From contig JANYEU010000072.1 in the NCBI GenBank assembly GCA_025362915.1, forward strand, positions 1 to 6,456: a DNA stretch of 6,456 nucleotides, given 5' to 3'. The translations under genes were made by a program, and so were the position numbers. Each line of letters opens with the position of its first letter. The first letter of the stretch is position 1. The notes beneath the pieces were generated by a model. That model saw nothing but the letters and a program-made list of their open reading frames with translations, had not been told where the DNA came from and ran no database searches. This stretch comes from Chitinophagaceae bacterium. GTDB lineage: Bacteria; Bacteroidota; Bacteroidia; Chitinophagales; Chitinophagaceae. Positions 1 to 6,178 of the stretch are shown here, in pieces.

Positions 1-145
1 GAATATATATTGCCCCACGAAGAATATTTATCTCCCGTTTAAAATATATATCAACCCAAATATATTTTATATCAACCCATGCAGAATATATATTGCCCCA
101 CGGAGAATATTTATCTCCCATATAAAATGTATTTCAACCAATACA
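1..145. repeat. AT-rich array with ~21-bp period (about 7 units)
   Basis: A short AT tract followed by a C-rich end (TTGCCCC, ATCTCCC, TCAACCC) recurs seven times. The C clusters lie at 13-16, 34-36, 55-57, 76-78, 96-99, 117-119 and 138-139, so the spacing is about 20.5-21 bp. A higher-order repeat is also present: 1-58 and 84-141 are about 90% identical, with a period of 83 bp (four units). The array starts at the window edge and may continue to the left. There is no open frame or spacer structure. Its role is unknown; it lies about 115 bp upstream of the gene starting at 260. Confidence 0.8.
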
Positions 146-259
146 ATTACTCAAACAAACGATGTAAGGATAGATAAGACCATAAAAAAGTATTGGGCAA
201 CCGATTACAAATTACTAGGAGAATCTTTATTTTATTTTTTACAATTAAAATTTATTAAA

Positions 260-949
260 ATGACAAAAACTTATTTTATCCCTACCACAGACAAGGGAAA
301 ACTGGTTTGGTTGAACAACTTTAACCTAAAACTGATTGCGTACGCTACTATACTAGGTATTTTGGCACCGGCATTATTGATAGTATCCAACGACAACAAG
401 GCATTTGCCTATATGGTGGCTTTTAAAACAGCCGTGAAAAAATTTGCAAAGGCAACCACCTTGTTTTTAAAGAAGCTGAGTACCGCCTTACCAGAAACAG
501 CTTTGGCGGCATACCCCATTTTTCCGGGTGCGGGTGTTGTGCCTACTGCTGTGCCGGTGGGTATTTTTCCACGTATTGCCATATTGGTGAGGCAGCTAAA
601 GGCAAACACAGACTGTACGGATGCCATGAAGGAAGATTTGGGTATTACGGGTACGGATATAGACCCTGCATTTGCCACCGCTAAACCAGATTTAACCATG
701 ATAATAACTGGGGGCTTTCCAAAAGGGAAATACAAGCGTGCGCAAACAAATGGTATTCATGTAGAAGAAAAACGTGGCACTGCAACCGCATTCGCCTATC
801 TGTTAACCGCAAATAAACCAACTTTTATAGACACACGCCCTAATTTGGTGCCTGGTCAGGCTGAAATTCGCCAATATAGGGCTTGGTTTATTGTTAATGA
901 TGTAGTGGTGGGTGTGGTTAGCAACATCGTAACCATTTCTGTAGGATAA
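260..949 (+). CDS. Uncharacterised Bacteroidota protein with C-terminal FnIII-like region
   Basis: This 229-residue protein has no signal peptide and no convincing catalytic motif. Residues 1-80 are mostly helical (opening FIPTTDKGKLVWLNNF). Residues 82-100 form an Ala/Pro/Val-rich linker. A segment at 98-129 contains VGIFPRIAILVRQLK followed by MKEDLGI, which I recognise from memory as the hallmark of a family of about 200-230 residues that often occurs in several copies per Bacteroidota genome. Residues 142-229 are predicted beta-rich and resemble a fibronectin-III-like fold, ending in the IVTISVG type of final strand. The function is unknown. The ATG at 260 follows an A/T-rich leader without Shine-Dalgarno sequence, as is usual in this phylum, and the N-terminus matches the family start. 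The gene appears monocistronic, with a repeat array upstream and a terminator at 982. No clear TAnnTTTG promoter element was found between 140 and 259. Family membership is recognised by pattern only. Confidence 0.8.
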   Translation: MTKTYFIPTTDKGKLVWLNNFNLKLIAYATILGILAPALLIVSNDNKAFAYMVAFKTAVKKFAKATTLFLKKLSTALPETALAAYPIFPGAGVVPTAVPVGIFPRIAILVRQLKANTDCTDAMKEDLGITGTDIDPAFATAKPDLTMIITGGFPKGKYKRAQTNGIHVEEKRGTATAFAYLLTANKPTFIDTRPNLVPGQAEIRQYRAWFIVNDVVVGVVSNIVTISVG

Positions 950-981
950 ACAAGTAGTTATGAATGGTGAATGAAAAAGCG

Positions 982-1026
982 AGAGGCAGTGGGAAGATAT
1001 AATTTCCTAACTGCCTCTTTTCTTTT
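982..1026. terminator. Rho-independent terminator, likely bidirectional
   Basis: AGAGGCAGT at 982-990 pairs perfectly with ACTGCCTCT at 1010-1018, and the stem continues inward with GGAA/TTCC. On the plus strand the stem runs into TTTTCTTTT, and on the minus strand it is followed by CGCTTTTT. It sits between two convergent genes (260-949 plus, 1072-1698 minus), so it can end transcription from both sides. Confidence 0.8.
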
Positions 1027-1078
1027 GACTTTTAACTTACGACTCTGGACTCATAATTTATAATTCATATCTCATAAA
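1023..1078 (-). repeat. Heptanucleotide array at the 3' end of the GLPGLI-like gene (8 units)
   Basis: Eight consecutive 7-nt units can be read without a slip from 1023 to 1078. Read on the minus strand they include GTCAAAA, GTTAAAA, GTCGTAA, GTCCAGA and ATTATGA. The unit at 1072-1078 contains the TGA stop of the minus-strand gene, and the opposite end merges with the terminator T-tract. The GTCRAAA-type unit is shared with the array at 6179-6227. The sequence of each heptad drifts but the phase is kept. Function unknown. Confidence 0.7.
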
Positions 1079-1698
1079 ACCCTATACCCGGAAGTTGGCA
1101 AGGTGAAAAATGTGTTAGGTACAGGGCTAAGGTTTACTTTGGTGGCAGAGTAAGTTACCTTATCGCCATTTGCACCCACGGCCTCATATTCCAATACCAA
1201 CCCTGACAGGTTTTTAAACTGATATTCAAATTCTTTTACAGAAGGTGTGATGATAGGGGTATAAAACAGTGTATAAGTACTGCCATCTTTAAGGTGCAAA
1301 AAAGCTTTCTTGCAATCATAGCCAGCTATCTTTTTATGTATATCAGATTGCTCAATGGTTAATCCCTCAAACTTTTTATTCTCTTCTTTCCACTTGTCAT
1401 TATCCAGTTTTGTAATGAATTTATTGCTTCCAAATTCTCTTAATATTGTTGCTTCTCCAGTTATCTTATCATAAATGATGGTTTGATTGAATGACGGGCT
1501 CAACAAATCGACTCTACTTTCATTTCCCTTTATATAAATTGTTTTGGTACTGGCCTTTAGTATCAGTTTTGTATCTGCGCTGGCAGTATCAGAGGCTGTA
1601 ATGGTATAACTGATGGTACATTCGGCAATAATCCGCTGCTGCGCAAAAAGATTTTTTCCAAACACCATCAAACTCATTAATAAAAACATCTTTTTCAT
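1072..1698 (-). CDS. Exported GLPGLI/DUF4412-like protein
   Basis: A 208-residue secreted protein. Residues 1-19 form a signal peptide (MKKMFLLMSLMVFGKNLFA), with likely cleavage before Q20-Q21, the usual Bacteroidota pattern. The mature part is a run of beta strands: an early strand that receives the chain (AECTISYTI), a YDKITGEATILREFG segment at 76-90, KKIAGYDCKKA at 122-132, and NLSGLVLEYE at 163-172. The last corresponds in place and character to the GLPGLI motif of that family, although the sequence is degenerate here. The family is of unknown function; its members are exported and share a fold resembling lipoprotein-sorting proteins. The ATG at 1698 is chosen because it gives the complete signal peptide. 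The gene is transcribed on its own: the yidC terminator lies upstream and a shared terminator downstream. A weak -7-like TTATTTTG lies at 1737-1744 on the minus strand. A more distant DUF4412 label is the main alternative. Confidence 0.75.
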   Translation of the reverse strand: MKKMFLLMSLMVFGKNLFAQQRIIAECTISYTITASDTASADTKLILKASTKTIYIKGNESRVDLLSPSFNQTIIYDKITGEATILREFGSNKFITKLDNDKWKEENKKFEGLTIEQSDIHKKIAGYDCKKAFLHLKDGSTYTLFYTPIITPSVKEFEYQFKNLSGLVLEYEAVGANGDKVTYSATKVNLSPVPNTFFTLPTSGYRVL

Positions 1699-1765
1699 TC
1701 TTTGACTGATTAATTACCTAATAAATTCAGGCAATGCAAAATAATATATACAAACGCAATACCGT

Positions 1766-1806
1766 AAAAATAAGGATGCCCCACAAATAGCAGGGCATCC
1801 TTATTT
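1766..1806 (-). terminator. Strong Rho-independent terminator of yidC
   Basis: A 14-bp perfect stem is formed by 1768-1781 and 1793-1806 (arm GGGCATCCTTATTT) with an 11-nt loop. On the minus strand the hairpin ends in TTATTTTTACGG. It lies 18 bp beyond the yidC stop codon and upstream of the next minus-strand gene, so it separates yidC from the GLPGLI-like gene. Confidence 0.85.
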
Positions 1807-1823
1807 CTATTATAGTTTAACGG

Positions 1824-3680
1824 TTATTTACCACCCGTTTTACTTTTCATACTTTCTACTTTCTTTTGTGTTTCCATCACTTGCGCATAACGTTCCTGCC
1901 ATTTGCTTTTAGCTTTCGGCTTGGTACGTGTCTCTTTCATCTTTGCCAATATCTTAGCATGATCAATGATGTATGTCTGAATTACAAATTGCAACAACAG
2001 GGTAATCGTGTTCGATACTGTATAATACCATGTAAGGGCGGATGGTAATCTATTGAAGAAAAACAACATCATGAACGGAAAGATGTACGGCATGTACTTC
2101 ATTGCTGGATTATCCTGCGTTGGTTGGTTGCCCATGTTGTACAATGAGATGGCAAAACTCGTTAACACTGCCGTTATGGTAAACAAACTGACATGGTCTC
2201 CAAAGCCAAAAGGAATAGAGAATGGCAACTGTGCAATTACATCATACGAAGACAAATCATGACTCCATAAAAACGATTGCCCGCGCAGGGATATGTTAGA
2301 ATTGAAAAAACTATACAACGCAAAGAAGATGGGTATCTGCAATAACGCAGGTATGCAGCCACCTACGGGGTTTACGCCCGCTTCTCTAAACACTTTCATC
2401 TGATCCATGGCAAAAGCCTGTTGGTCTGTGCCATGTTTCTTTTTAAGTTCATCCAGTTCTGGTCTTAAAACCTTCATCTTGGCACCGCTTAGGTAACTAC
2501 CGTACATCAATGGCGCAGTAAATAAACGGATAAACAACGTAAGCAATAAAATGGCCCATCCAAAGTTTACCACCAGTTTGGCGAAGAAGGCAAAAACGGG
2601 CATGATAACATACATATTTACCGGACGCACAAAAGAATATACATCCCTACCAAGGTTTATGATACCATCCATGCCATTATTCAATTTTTCTAGGGTATGG
2701 TAATCGTTAGGGCCATAATATAGTTGCATGGGTATGGTAGCCGATGCGGTTATAGGCACATGCATTTGCAAATTGGCTTCTATAGTAGCCAAGGTACTGG
2801 TAGTATCCTTTTCTGTGCTTCTTTCCCACTTAACGCCACCCGATGCAAAGTTATTCTTGGCAATAAGGGTAGTATTAAAGAACTGTTGCACAAAACTCAT
2901 CCATTGGGCAGGCTTTTCTAGCGTATGTTCTTTGTGAGAAGAGATATAATCAAACTTATTATCCTCACTAAAACAGATATTGCTCATTTGTCTTTCGTAC
3001 AAATTCGATTTTTCGTTCTGGGTGGTCGTCCAGTTCCATTGAAGGTTAAGGTTACCATTATTCAATAGCCTATCTGCACCATTCATATTGATGTTCCAGT
3101 CTATCAGATAGCTATTTGGCTTAATAATATATTGATGCGTAAGGCTTTGCCCATTTTTAGAAGCAATAGTGTAGTTTATGGTTTGGCTATTGTCCGCATT
3201 CTTAGTAATAACCGGTTTTGCAAAGTACAATTTACTTACCTCGTTAGAACTATTGTTGCCCGTATTAATCAGGTAACTGATTTTATCGGCTGCATTTGCC
3301 CCCAATACTATTGGTTTGCCATTAAAACTAGAAGTATAGTTCTTTAGTTCCACACCTTTCACACTACCGCCCTTATTGCTGAAGGTTACCTTTATCACTT
3401 CGTTCTCTACTGTGGTAAATTCCTCCACACCTAAAGCAGCCGTAGTAAAATCGCCCGCTGCACTAAGTCTATCCGCAGTATCCCTAGTTAAAAACTCCTT
3501 GTTTTGTGCGCTGGTATCCTTAAGTTTCATCTGCGCCTGCATCACCATTGCTATAGAGTCCTTATCGTGTTTTTCTTTAGCTTGGATGGCTGAGTTTTGT
3601 TGGTTGCTGAAATAGAAATAGGCAAAAAATAGGACTGCCAATAATACCATTCCAACGATTGTGTTCTTGTCCGTCTGCAT
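1824..3680 (-). CDS. yidC: Membrane protein insertase YidC
   Basis: YidC/Oxa1 inserts and helps fold inner-membrane proteins, alone or with SecYEG. This copy has 618 residues, against about 548 in E. coli, and is typical for Bacteroidota. Residues 8-25 form the first membrane segment (IVGMVLLAVLFFAYFYF). Residues about 30-345 form the periplasmic beta-sandwich domain. The conserved insertase core covers about 355-575: TLFIRLFTAP (381-390), where R385 aligns with the groove arginine (R366) of E. coli; GAKMKVLRPELDELKKK in the cytoplasmic hairpin; NPVGGCIPALLQIPIFFALY (437-456), a family signature; and the last helices around 527-572. The tail 579-618 is lysine/arginine-rich and could contact ribosomes. 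The ATG at 3680 gives the expected N-terminal anchor. The gene is divergent from mnmD, with a TACATTTG promoter element just upstream and a strong terminator downstream, so it is probably monocistronic. The frame is intact. Confidence 0.98.
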   Translation of the reverse strand: MQTDKNTIVGMVLLAVLFFAYFYFSNQQNSAIQAKEKHDKDSIAMVMQAQMKLKDTSAQNKEFLTRDTADRLSAAGDFTTAALGVEEFTTVENEVIKVTFSNKGGSVKGVELKNYTSSFNGKPIVLGANAADKISYLINTGNNSSNEVSKLYFAKPVITKNADNSQTINYTIASKNGQSLTHQYIIKPNSYLIDWNINMNGADRLLNNGNLNLQWNWTTTQNEKSNLYERQMSNICFSEDNKFDYISSHKEHTLEKPAQWMSFVQQFFNTTLIAKNNFASGGVKWERSTEKDTTSTLATIEANLQMHVPITASATIPMQLYYGPNDYHTLEKLNNGMDGIINLGRDVYSFVRPVNMYVIMPVFAFFAKLVVNFGWAILLLTLFIRLFTAPLMYGSYLSGAKMKVLRPELDELKKKHGTDQQAFAMDQMKVFREAGVNPVGGCIPALLQIPIFFALYSFFNSNISLRGQSFLWSHDLSSYDVIAQLPFSIPFGFGDHVSLFTITAVLTSFAISLYNMGNQPTQDNPAMKYMPYIFPFMMLFFFNRLPSALTWYYTVSNTITLLLQFVIQTYIIDHAKILAKMKETRTKPKAKSKWQERYAQVMETQKKVESMKSKTGGK

Positions 3681-3700
3681 ATATTTTCTTAAATGAGCCG

Positions 3701-3708
3701 CAAATGTA
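3701..3708 (-). promoter_or_regulatory. Putative -7 promoter element of yidC
   Basis: TACATTTG on the minus strand matches the Bacteroidota -7 consensus TAnnTTTG exactly. It ends 20 bp before the yidC ATG, giving a leader of about 14 nt. I see no clear TTTG at the expected -33 spacing; that position lies inside the heptad array. The call rests on one short motif at the right place. Confidence 0.45.
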
Positions 3709-3713
3709 GGGTT

Positions 3714-3783
3714 TAGTAAACAGTTGTCAGTAATCAGTAGCCAGTTATCACTAAACAGTAAACAGTTATCAGTAAAAGTTACC
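3714..3783. repeat. Heptanucleotide array upstream of yidC (about 10 units)
   Basis: Ten 7-nt units run without slip from TAGTAAA at 3714 through CAGTTGT, CAGTAAT, CAGTAGC, CAGTTAT, CACTAAA and CAGTAAA variants, with a degenerate last unit at 3777-3783. Because units alternate, three 21-bp super-units starting at 3721, 3742 and 3763 are also visible. The array covers the region where the -33 box of the yidC promoter would be. An inverted relative lies at 3878-3919: 3744-3759 matches the reverse complement of 3885-3900 at 15 of 16 positions. Confidence 0.8.
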
Positions 3784-3838
3784 TTAACTCAACCCCAATA
3801 CCCTTAAATTATTATAAAGTGAAAATTATTTACATCTT

Positions 3839-3846
3839 TACTTTTG
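3839..3846 (+). promoter_or_regulatory. Putative -7 promoter element of mnmD
   Basis: TACTTTTG matches the Bacteroidota -7 consensus TAnnTTTG. Transcription would start near 3853, giving a leader of about 64 nt that contains the heptad array at 3878-3919. No clear TTTG is seen about 19-21 bp upstream, so confidence is moderate. Confidence 0.45.
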
Positions 3847-3877
3847 CCCCCCAGCAATAAACTACGGTTAACGGCAG

Positions 3878-3919
3878 ACTGTTGACTGTTTACTGATAAC
3901 TTTTTACTGAATACTCATG
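3878..3919 (+). repeat. Heptanucleotide array running into the mnmD start codon (6 units)
   Basis: Six in-phase units, all starting with ACT: ACTGTTG (3878), ACTGTTT, ACTGATA, ACTTTTT, ACTGAAT and ACTCATG (3913-3919). The last unit contains the ATG of mnmD, so the repeat forms the ribosome-binding region. No Shine-Dalgarno sequence is visible in it. The units are related in inverted orientation to the array at 3714-3783, so both divergent genes carry the same repeat type in the same orientation relative to their own start. Confidence 0.75.
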
Positions 3920-4582
3920 AATAAACAAATACTTCTTACTGCGGATGGCAGCTATACGGTGGCTATTCCAGAAATGAATATCACCTACCACAATATGCAC
4001 GGTGCATTGCACGAAAGTGTACATATATATATGGTATCAGGTTTTCAATATATCCTTCCTTTTATCCTTACAGAAACAATTGCTGTGTTCGAAATGGGTT
4101 TTGGCACAGGGTTGAATGCCTTGCTTACACTTCAAGAAGCAATCAGGCTACAGCGAAAGGTTTACTATTATACTACAGAACCTTTTCCGCTCACTATAGA
4201 AGAAGCACAATCATTGCAGCAGGATAAACTGTTGGATACAGGCAATTTATCCATGCAGTTGCACGAAGCTGCATGGGAAGAAGATGTTTGTCTGAATGAA
4301 TATTTCATTCTGCATAAAACAAGGCAATCGTTACTGGAACTTACTTTAAAAACCCAGTTTGATATAGTCTATTTTGATGCCTTTGCCCCAACAGTGCAAC
4401 CAGAATTGTGGACAGAAGCAGTATTTGCAAATCTATACCGTCATTTAAACCATAATGGCGTACTGGTAACCTATTCCAGTAAAGTAACTGTCCGAAAAGC
4501 CATGCAAGCCGTGGGTTTTGTGGTAGAAAAATTGACCGGTCCTAAAGGAAAGGCAGAGATTGTGCGGGCAATGAAGAAATGA
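3917..4582 (+). CDS. mnmD: tRNA U34 methyltransferase MnmD (MnmC1-like, stand-alone)
   Basis: A 221-residue SAM-dependent methyltransferase of the MnmC N-terminal type (Methyltransf_30/DUF752). It converts 5-aminomethyl-2-thiouridine to 5-methylaminomethyl-2-thiouridine at the wobble position of tRNAs. Visible family features: YHNMHGALHESVHIYM at 24-39; the SAM-binding glycine motif VFEMGFGTGLNALLTL at 57-72; TEPFPL at 87-92, where an acidic residue would hold the ribose; FDIVYFDAFAP at 148-158 followed by QPELW, with the conserved acidic residue D154; and a C-terminal VTYSSKVTVRKAM with GPKGKAEIVRA at 208-218. The FAD-dependent oxidase half of E. coli MnmC is absent, as is usual for this short form, so the protein acts on aminomethyl rather than carboxymethylaminomethyl uridine. 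The ATG at 3917 is at the end of the heptad array and gives the family N-terminus. Its stop overlaps an ATG (ATGA at 4579-4582) that opens a short frame running into a pseudogene. Confidence 0.9.
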   Translation: MNKQILLTADGSYTVAIPEMNITYHNMHGALHESVHIYMVSGFQYILPFILTETIAVFEMGFGTGLNALLTLQEAIRLQRKVYYYTTEPFPLTIEEAQSLQQDKLLDTGNLSMQLHEAAWEEDVCLNEYFILHKTRQSLLELTLKTQFDIVYFDAFAPTVQPELWTEAVFANLYRHLNHNGVLVTYSSKVTVRKAMQAVGFVVEKLTGPKGKAEIVRAMKK

Positions 4583-4639
4583 GGGTTTGGTATTTGTCAT
4601 TTATAGTCGCCTATTTTGTGTTATGTACCCTGGCAAAAT

Positions 4640-5168
4640 TAAATGCCATTAATTACGTTATATATGAGTGGGCAGAAACTAACTTGGAAGAAAGCTTAGA
4701 CTAATAATTTACGCATGATATTGAGTCAAATGTGGTTTGTAGATTCTAGATAAAAGGAATTGTGGTTGATATCATGCCAACAAATGACTCTTCCATTGGC
4801 TTTATTAACAAATTGTATCCACAAGGTTTTAGAAATGGTATAGATTATCAAATTGATAATGATTTCATAATAAAAATATTGAGTGCGCCTACTTTATCGC
4901 TACAACCTGGAGGCATATAAGGGGCGTGGTAAAAATGATGGCAGAACAAGTCATGATTTTGAAGACATTTTATGTGTTAGAAAATAGGGAAACAGTTTGG
5001 GACGAAATGAATAATGACGGAGTCCCATATTAAAGATTATTTACGCACCGAATTTTTCTTTTATTAAAGAATCCGAACTTTTTTGAGTGGGTTGGTTGCA
5101 ATGTGGAAAGAGGGTCGCCACCAGCAACCTATTTTATTATGGTTGGATTAAATAAATTCATTAAATAG
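4640..5168 (+). pseudogene. Decayed nucleotidyltransferase-like (AbiEii-like) gene
   Basis: Pieces of one protein can be followed through shifting frames. In the first frame, NLEESL (4681-4698) is followed by two stops (4702-4707), then FTHDIESNVVCR, a TAG (4747), then IKGIVVDIMPTNDSSIGF and FRNGIDYQI up to a stop at 4918. The next frame gives EAYKGRGKNDGRTSHDFEDI (4910-4969). The next gives LENRETVWDEMNN (4977-5015). Then IKDYLRTEFF (5029-5058), and finally LLKNPNFFEWVGCNVERG ending at a TAG (5166-5168). At least three in-frame stops and four frame changes rule out function. The order VDIMPT, then GRGKxD-xxSHDFEDI, then NPxFFEW is the one I remember for nucleotidyltransferase-fold proteins related to AbiEii/AbiGii-type toxins. 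The N-terminus with the GG-x nucleotide motif is not recognisable. The family name is an inference; the decay is directly visible. The 4579-4704 frame (MRVWYLSFIVAYFVLC...) reads into its first part. Confidence 0.75.
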
Positions 5169-5224
5169 TCTGGTACTACTTATTCCTCATCACAAGAACT
5201 GTTTTCCATAAAATCAGGCTTTAT

Positions 5225-5262
5225 CAAATACAAACTTCATCATCAGTTTAAGTTTGTATTTG
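5225..5262. repeat. 13-bp perfect hairpin
   Basis: CAAATACAAACTT at 5225-5237 pairs perfectly with AAGTTTGTATTTG at 5250-5262 across a 12-nt loop. Neither strand has a T-run after the stem, so it is not a standard terminator. It lies directly to the left of the palindromic element at 5266. The stretch between the pseudogene end and this hairpin (5169-5224) shows nothing else. Confidence 0.75.
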
Positions 5263-5265
5263 CCA

Positions 5266-5405
5266 AAAGTCAGCTCTCTTTTCCTAAAAGCAGACCAGAT
5301 AGGCACTTCGCTTGTCAGGTTTTGATAAATCCTGACAAGTTATGGGGTAAACCGGACAAGATATGTGCTCCGCTTGTCAGGTTTTAGTAAAAGAGAACTG
5401 ACTTT
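5266..5405. repeat. Imperfect palindromic element (~140 bp), MITE- or REP-like
   Basis: The outer arms 5266-5306 and 5365-5405 are inverted repeats of 41 bp with 32 matching positions, including a 17-bp match at the ends with one mismatch. Inside is a second hairpin, CTTGTCAGG at 5311-5319 with CCTGACAAG at 5331-5339. GGACAAG at 5354-5360 can pair with CTTGTC at 5373-5378. A 15-bp direct repeat (CGCTTGTCAGGTTTT) occurs at 5309-5323 and 5371-5385. There is no coding frame and no clear target-site duplication. It resembles a small non-autonomous repeat or REP-type palindrome, but I cannot name a family. The remaining stretch 5431-5488 before the LolA-like stop contains nothing I recognise. Confidence 0.7.
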
Positions 5406-5430
5406 ATACAAAAGAGAGCTGACTTTGTCG
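5389..5430. repeat. 21-bp tandem duplication at the right end of the palindromic element
   Basis: Two 21-bp units start at 5389 and 5410, and their first 17 bases differ at one position (AAAAGAGAACTGACTTT and AAAAGAGAGCTGACTTT). The second unit, 5410-5426, is a perfect inverted copy of 5266-5282 over 17 bp, better than the first unit. This suggests the right-hand end of the element was duplicated. Confidence 0.75.
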
Positions 5431-5488
5431 CTTTTAGGCTAAAAATGAAAGTAAAGAGAAAAGCCATTATTAGGATTGTTTATTTTCA

Positions 5489-6178
5489 TTATTTAAACAC
5501 CGCATCATCCAAGCCTTTATTAATAATGTAGCTACTATAATTTATCTGTACCCTTCCTTTTTTGCGCTTTATCTTCTGGATCTCAGTTAGTTTTTCTTCA
5601 TCATCAAACTCAAGTGCCACCCCCTTAGGCATCTTGTAATCCTTTGTATTAAAACTAAAAACAACCTTGTCGGGCAAAGCATACGCTAGGTATTTGCCAT
5701 AAGTCATCTCTATTTCGAACGAGCCATTCTCCTTGGTAGTGGTAGCCGCTTTTAGTATTAAAAGGGTTGTTTCATCAATATACAACGTAGAAAGTACCAC
5801 ATCGCTGTTGTCGGAAGTGGGCAAAAGCTTCACCACTTTTACTTTGGTGCCGTTTACCACAGCATCGCCAGCGGCAAAGGCCGTAAACTGATTACCTTCA
5901 ATTAGCGTACTCATGTTTATAGTAACACCGCCTTTCGGCAAAATAGAAATGCCACCATCACGTTTAAGCCTGAAATGATTGGGCTTCTTATAATAAACCT
6001 TTACCTTACCAACGGGGGCTTTAATAAATATTACATCTGTCTTCATGCTACCTTCGGCAACATAGTCGTTTACCTTATCCAGTTTGGCTTTTACCTTGTT
6101 GACCAATGCTGTCATATCCTGACTAAAACTTACGGATTGAAAGCCGAGGACTACTACTATTATTAAGAATCTTTTCAT
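5489..6178 (-). CDS. LolA-like outer membrane lipoprotein-sorting protein
   Basis: A 229-residue exported protein of the LolA-like family. LolA-type proteins carry hydrophobic lipids or lipoproteins through the periplasm in a concave beta sheet. Residues 1-20 are a signal peptide (MKRFLIIVVVLGFQSVSFSQ) without a lipobox cysteine, so the mature protein is soluble. The mature part starts with an amphipathic helix (ALVNKVKAKLDKVNDYVAEGSM, written here only as 24-45), followed by KVKVYYKKPNHFRLKR at 58-73, a typical early LolA-like pair of strands with the YKKP-F element. Later come VVLSTLYIDETTLLILKA (127-144) and FEIEMTYGKY (154-163), matching the back strands. The family is widespread in Bacteroidota, often labelled as outer membrane lipoprotein carrier, and individual copies are usually not the essential LolA. 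The ATG at 6178 gives the complete signal peptide. It follows the permease gene by 47 bp, a gap made of seven heptad repeats, so the two are probably co-transcribed. Confidence 0.75.
   Translation of the reverse strand: MKRFLIIVVVLGFQSVSFSQDMTALVNKVKAKLDKVNDYVAEGSMKTDVIFIKAPVGKVKVYYKKPNHFRLKRDGGISILPKGGVTINMSTLIEGNQFTAFAAGDAVVNGTKVKVVKLLPTSDNSDVVLSTLYIDETTLLILKAATTTKENGSFEIEMTYGKYLAYALPDKVVFSFNTKDYKMPKGVALEFDDEEKLTEIQKIKRKKGRVQINYSSYIINKGLDDAVFK

Noticed and set aside
1..145. CRISPR array
   Set aside because: The units are about 21 bp, directly adjacent and degenerate, with no unique spacers, and there are no cas genes in the window.
409..735. Minus-strand 108-residue frame opposite the 260-949 gene
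   Set aside because: It lies wholly within a gene with recognised family features and encodes nothing recognisable.
1866..3615. Several short plus-strand frames opposite yidC
   Set aside because: All are antisense to a clearly conserved YidC and have no family features.
3714..3919. Origin-type iterons
   Set aside because: The 7-nt units are too short and degenerate, and no replication-initiation gene or DnaA box was seen; yidC lies near the origin in some bacteria but nothing else here supports that.
4583..5488. A new intact system in the gap between mnmD and the lolA-like gene
   Set aside because: The only protein-like sequence is a pseudogene broken by several stops and frame changes; the rest is repeats.
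5975..6166. Plus-strand 63-residue frame opposite the LolA-like gene
   Set aside because: It is antisense to the signal-peptide end of a recognised gene and shows no own features.
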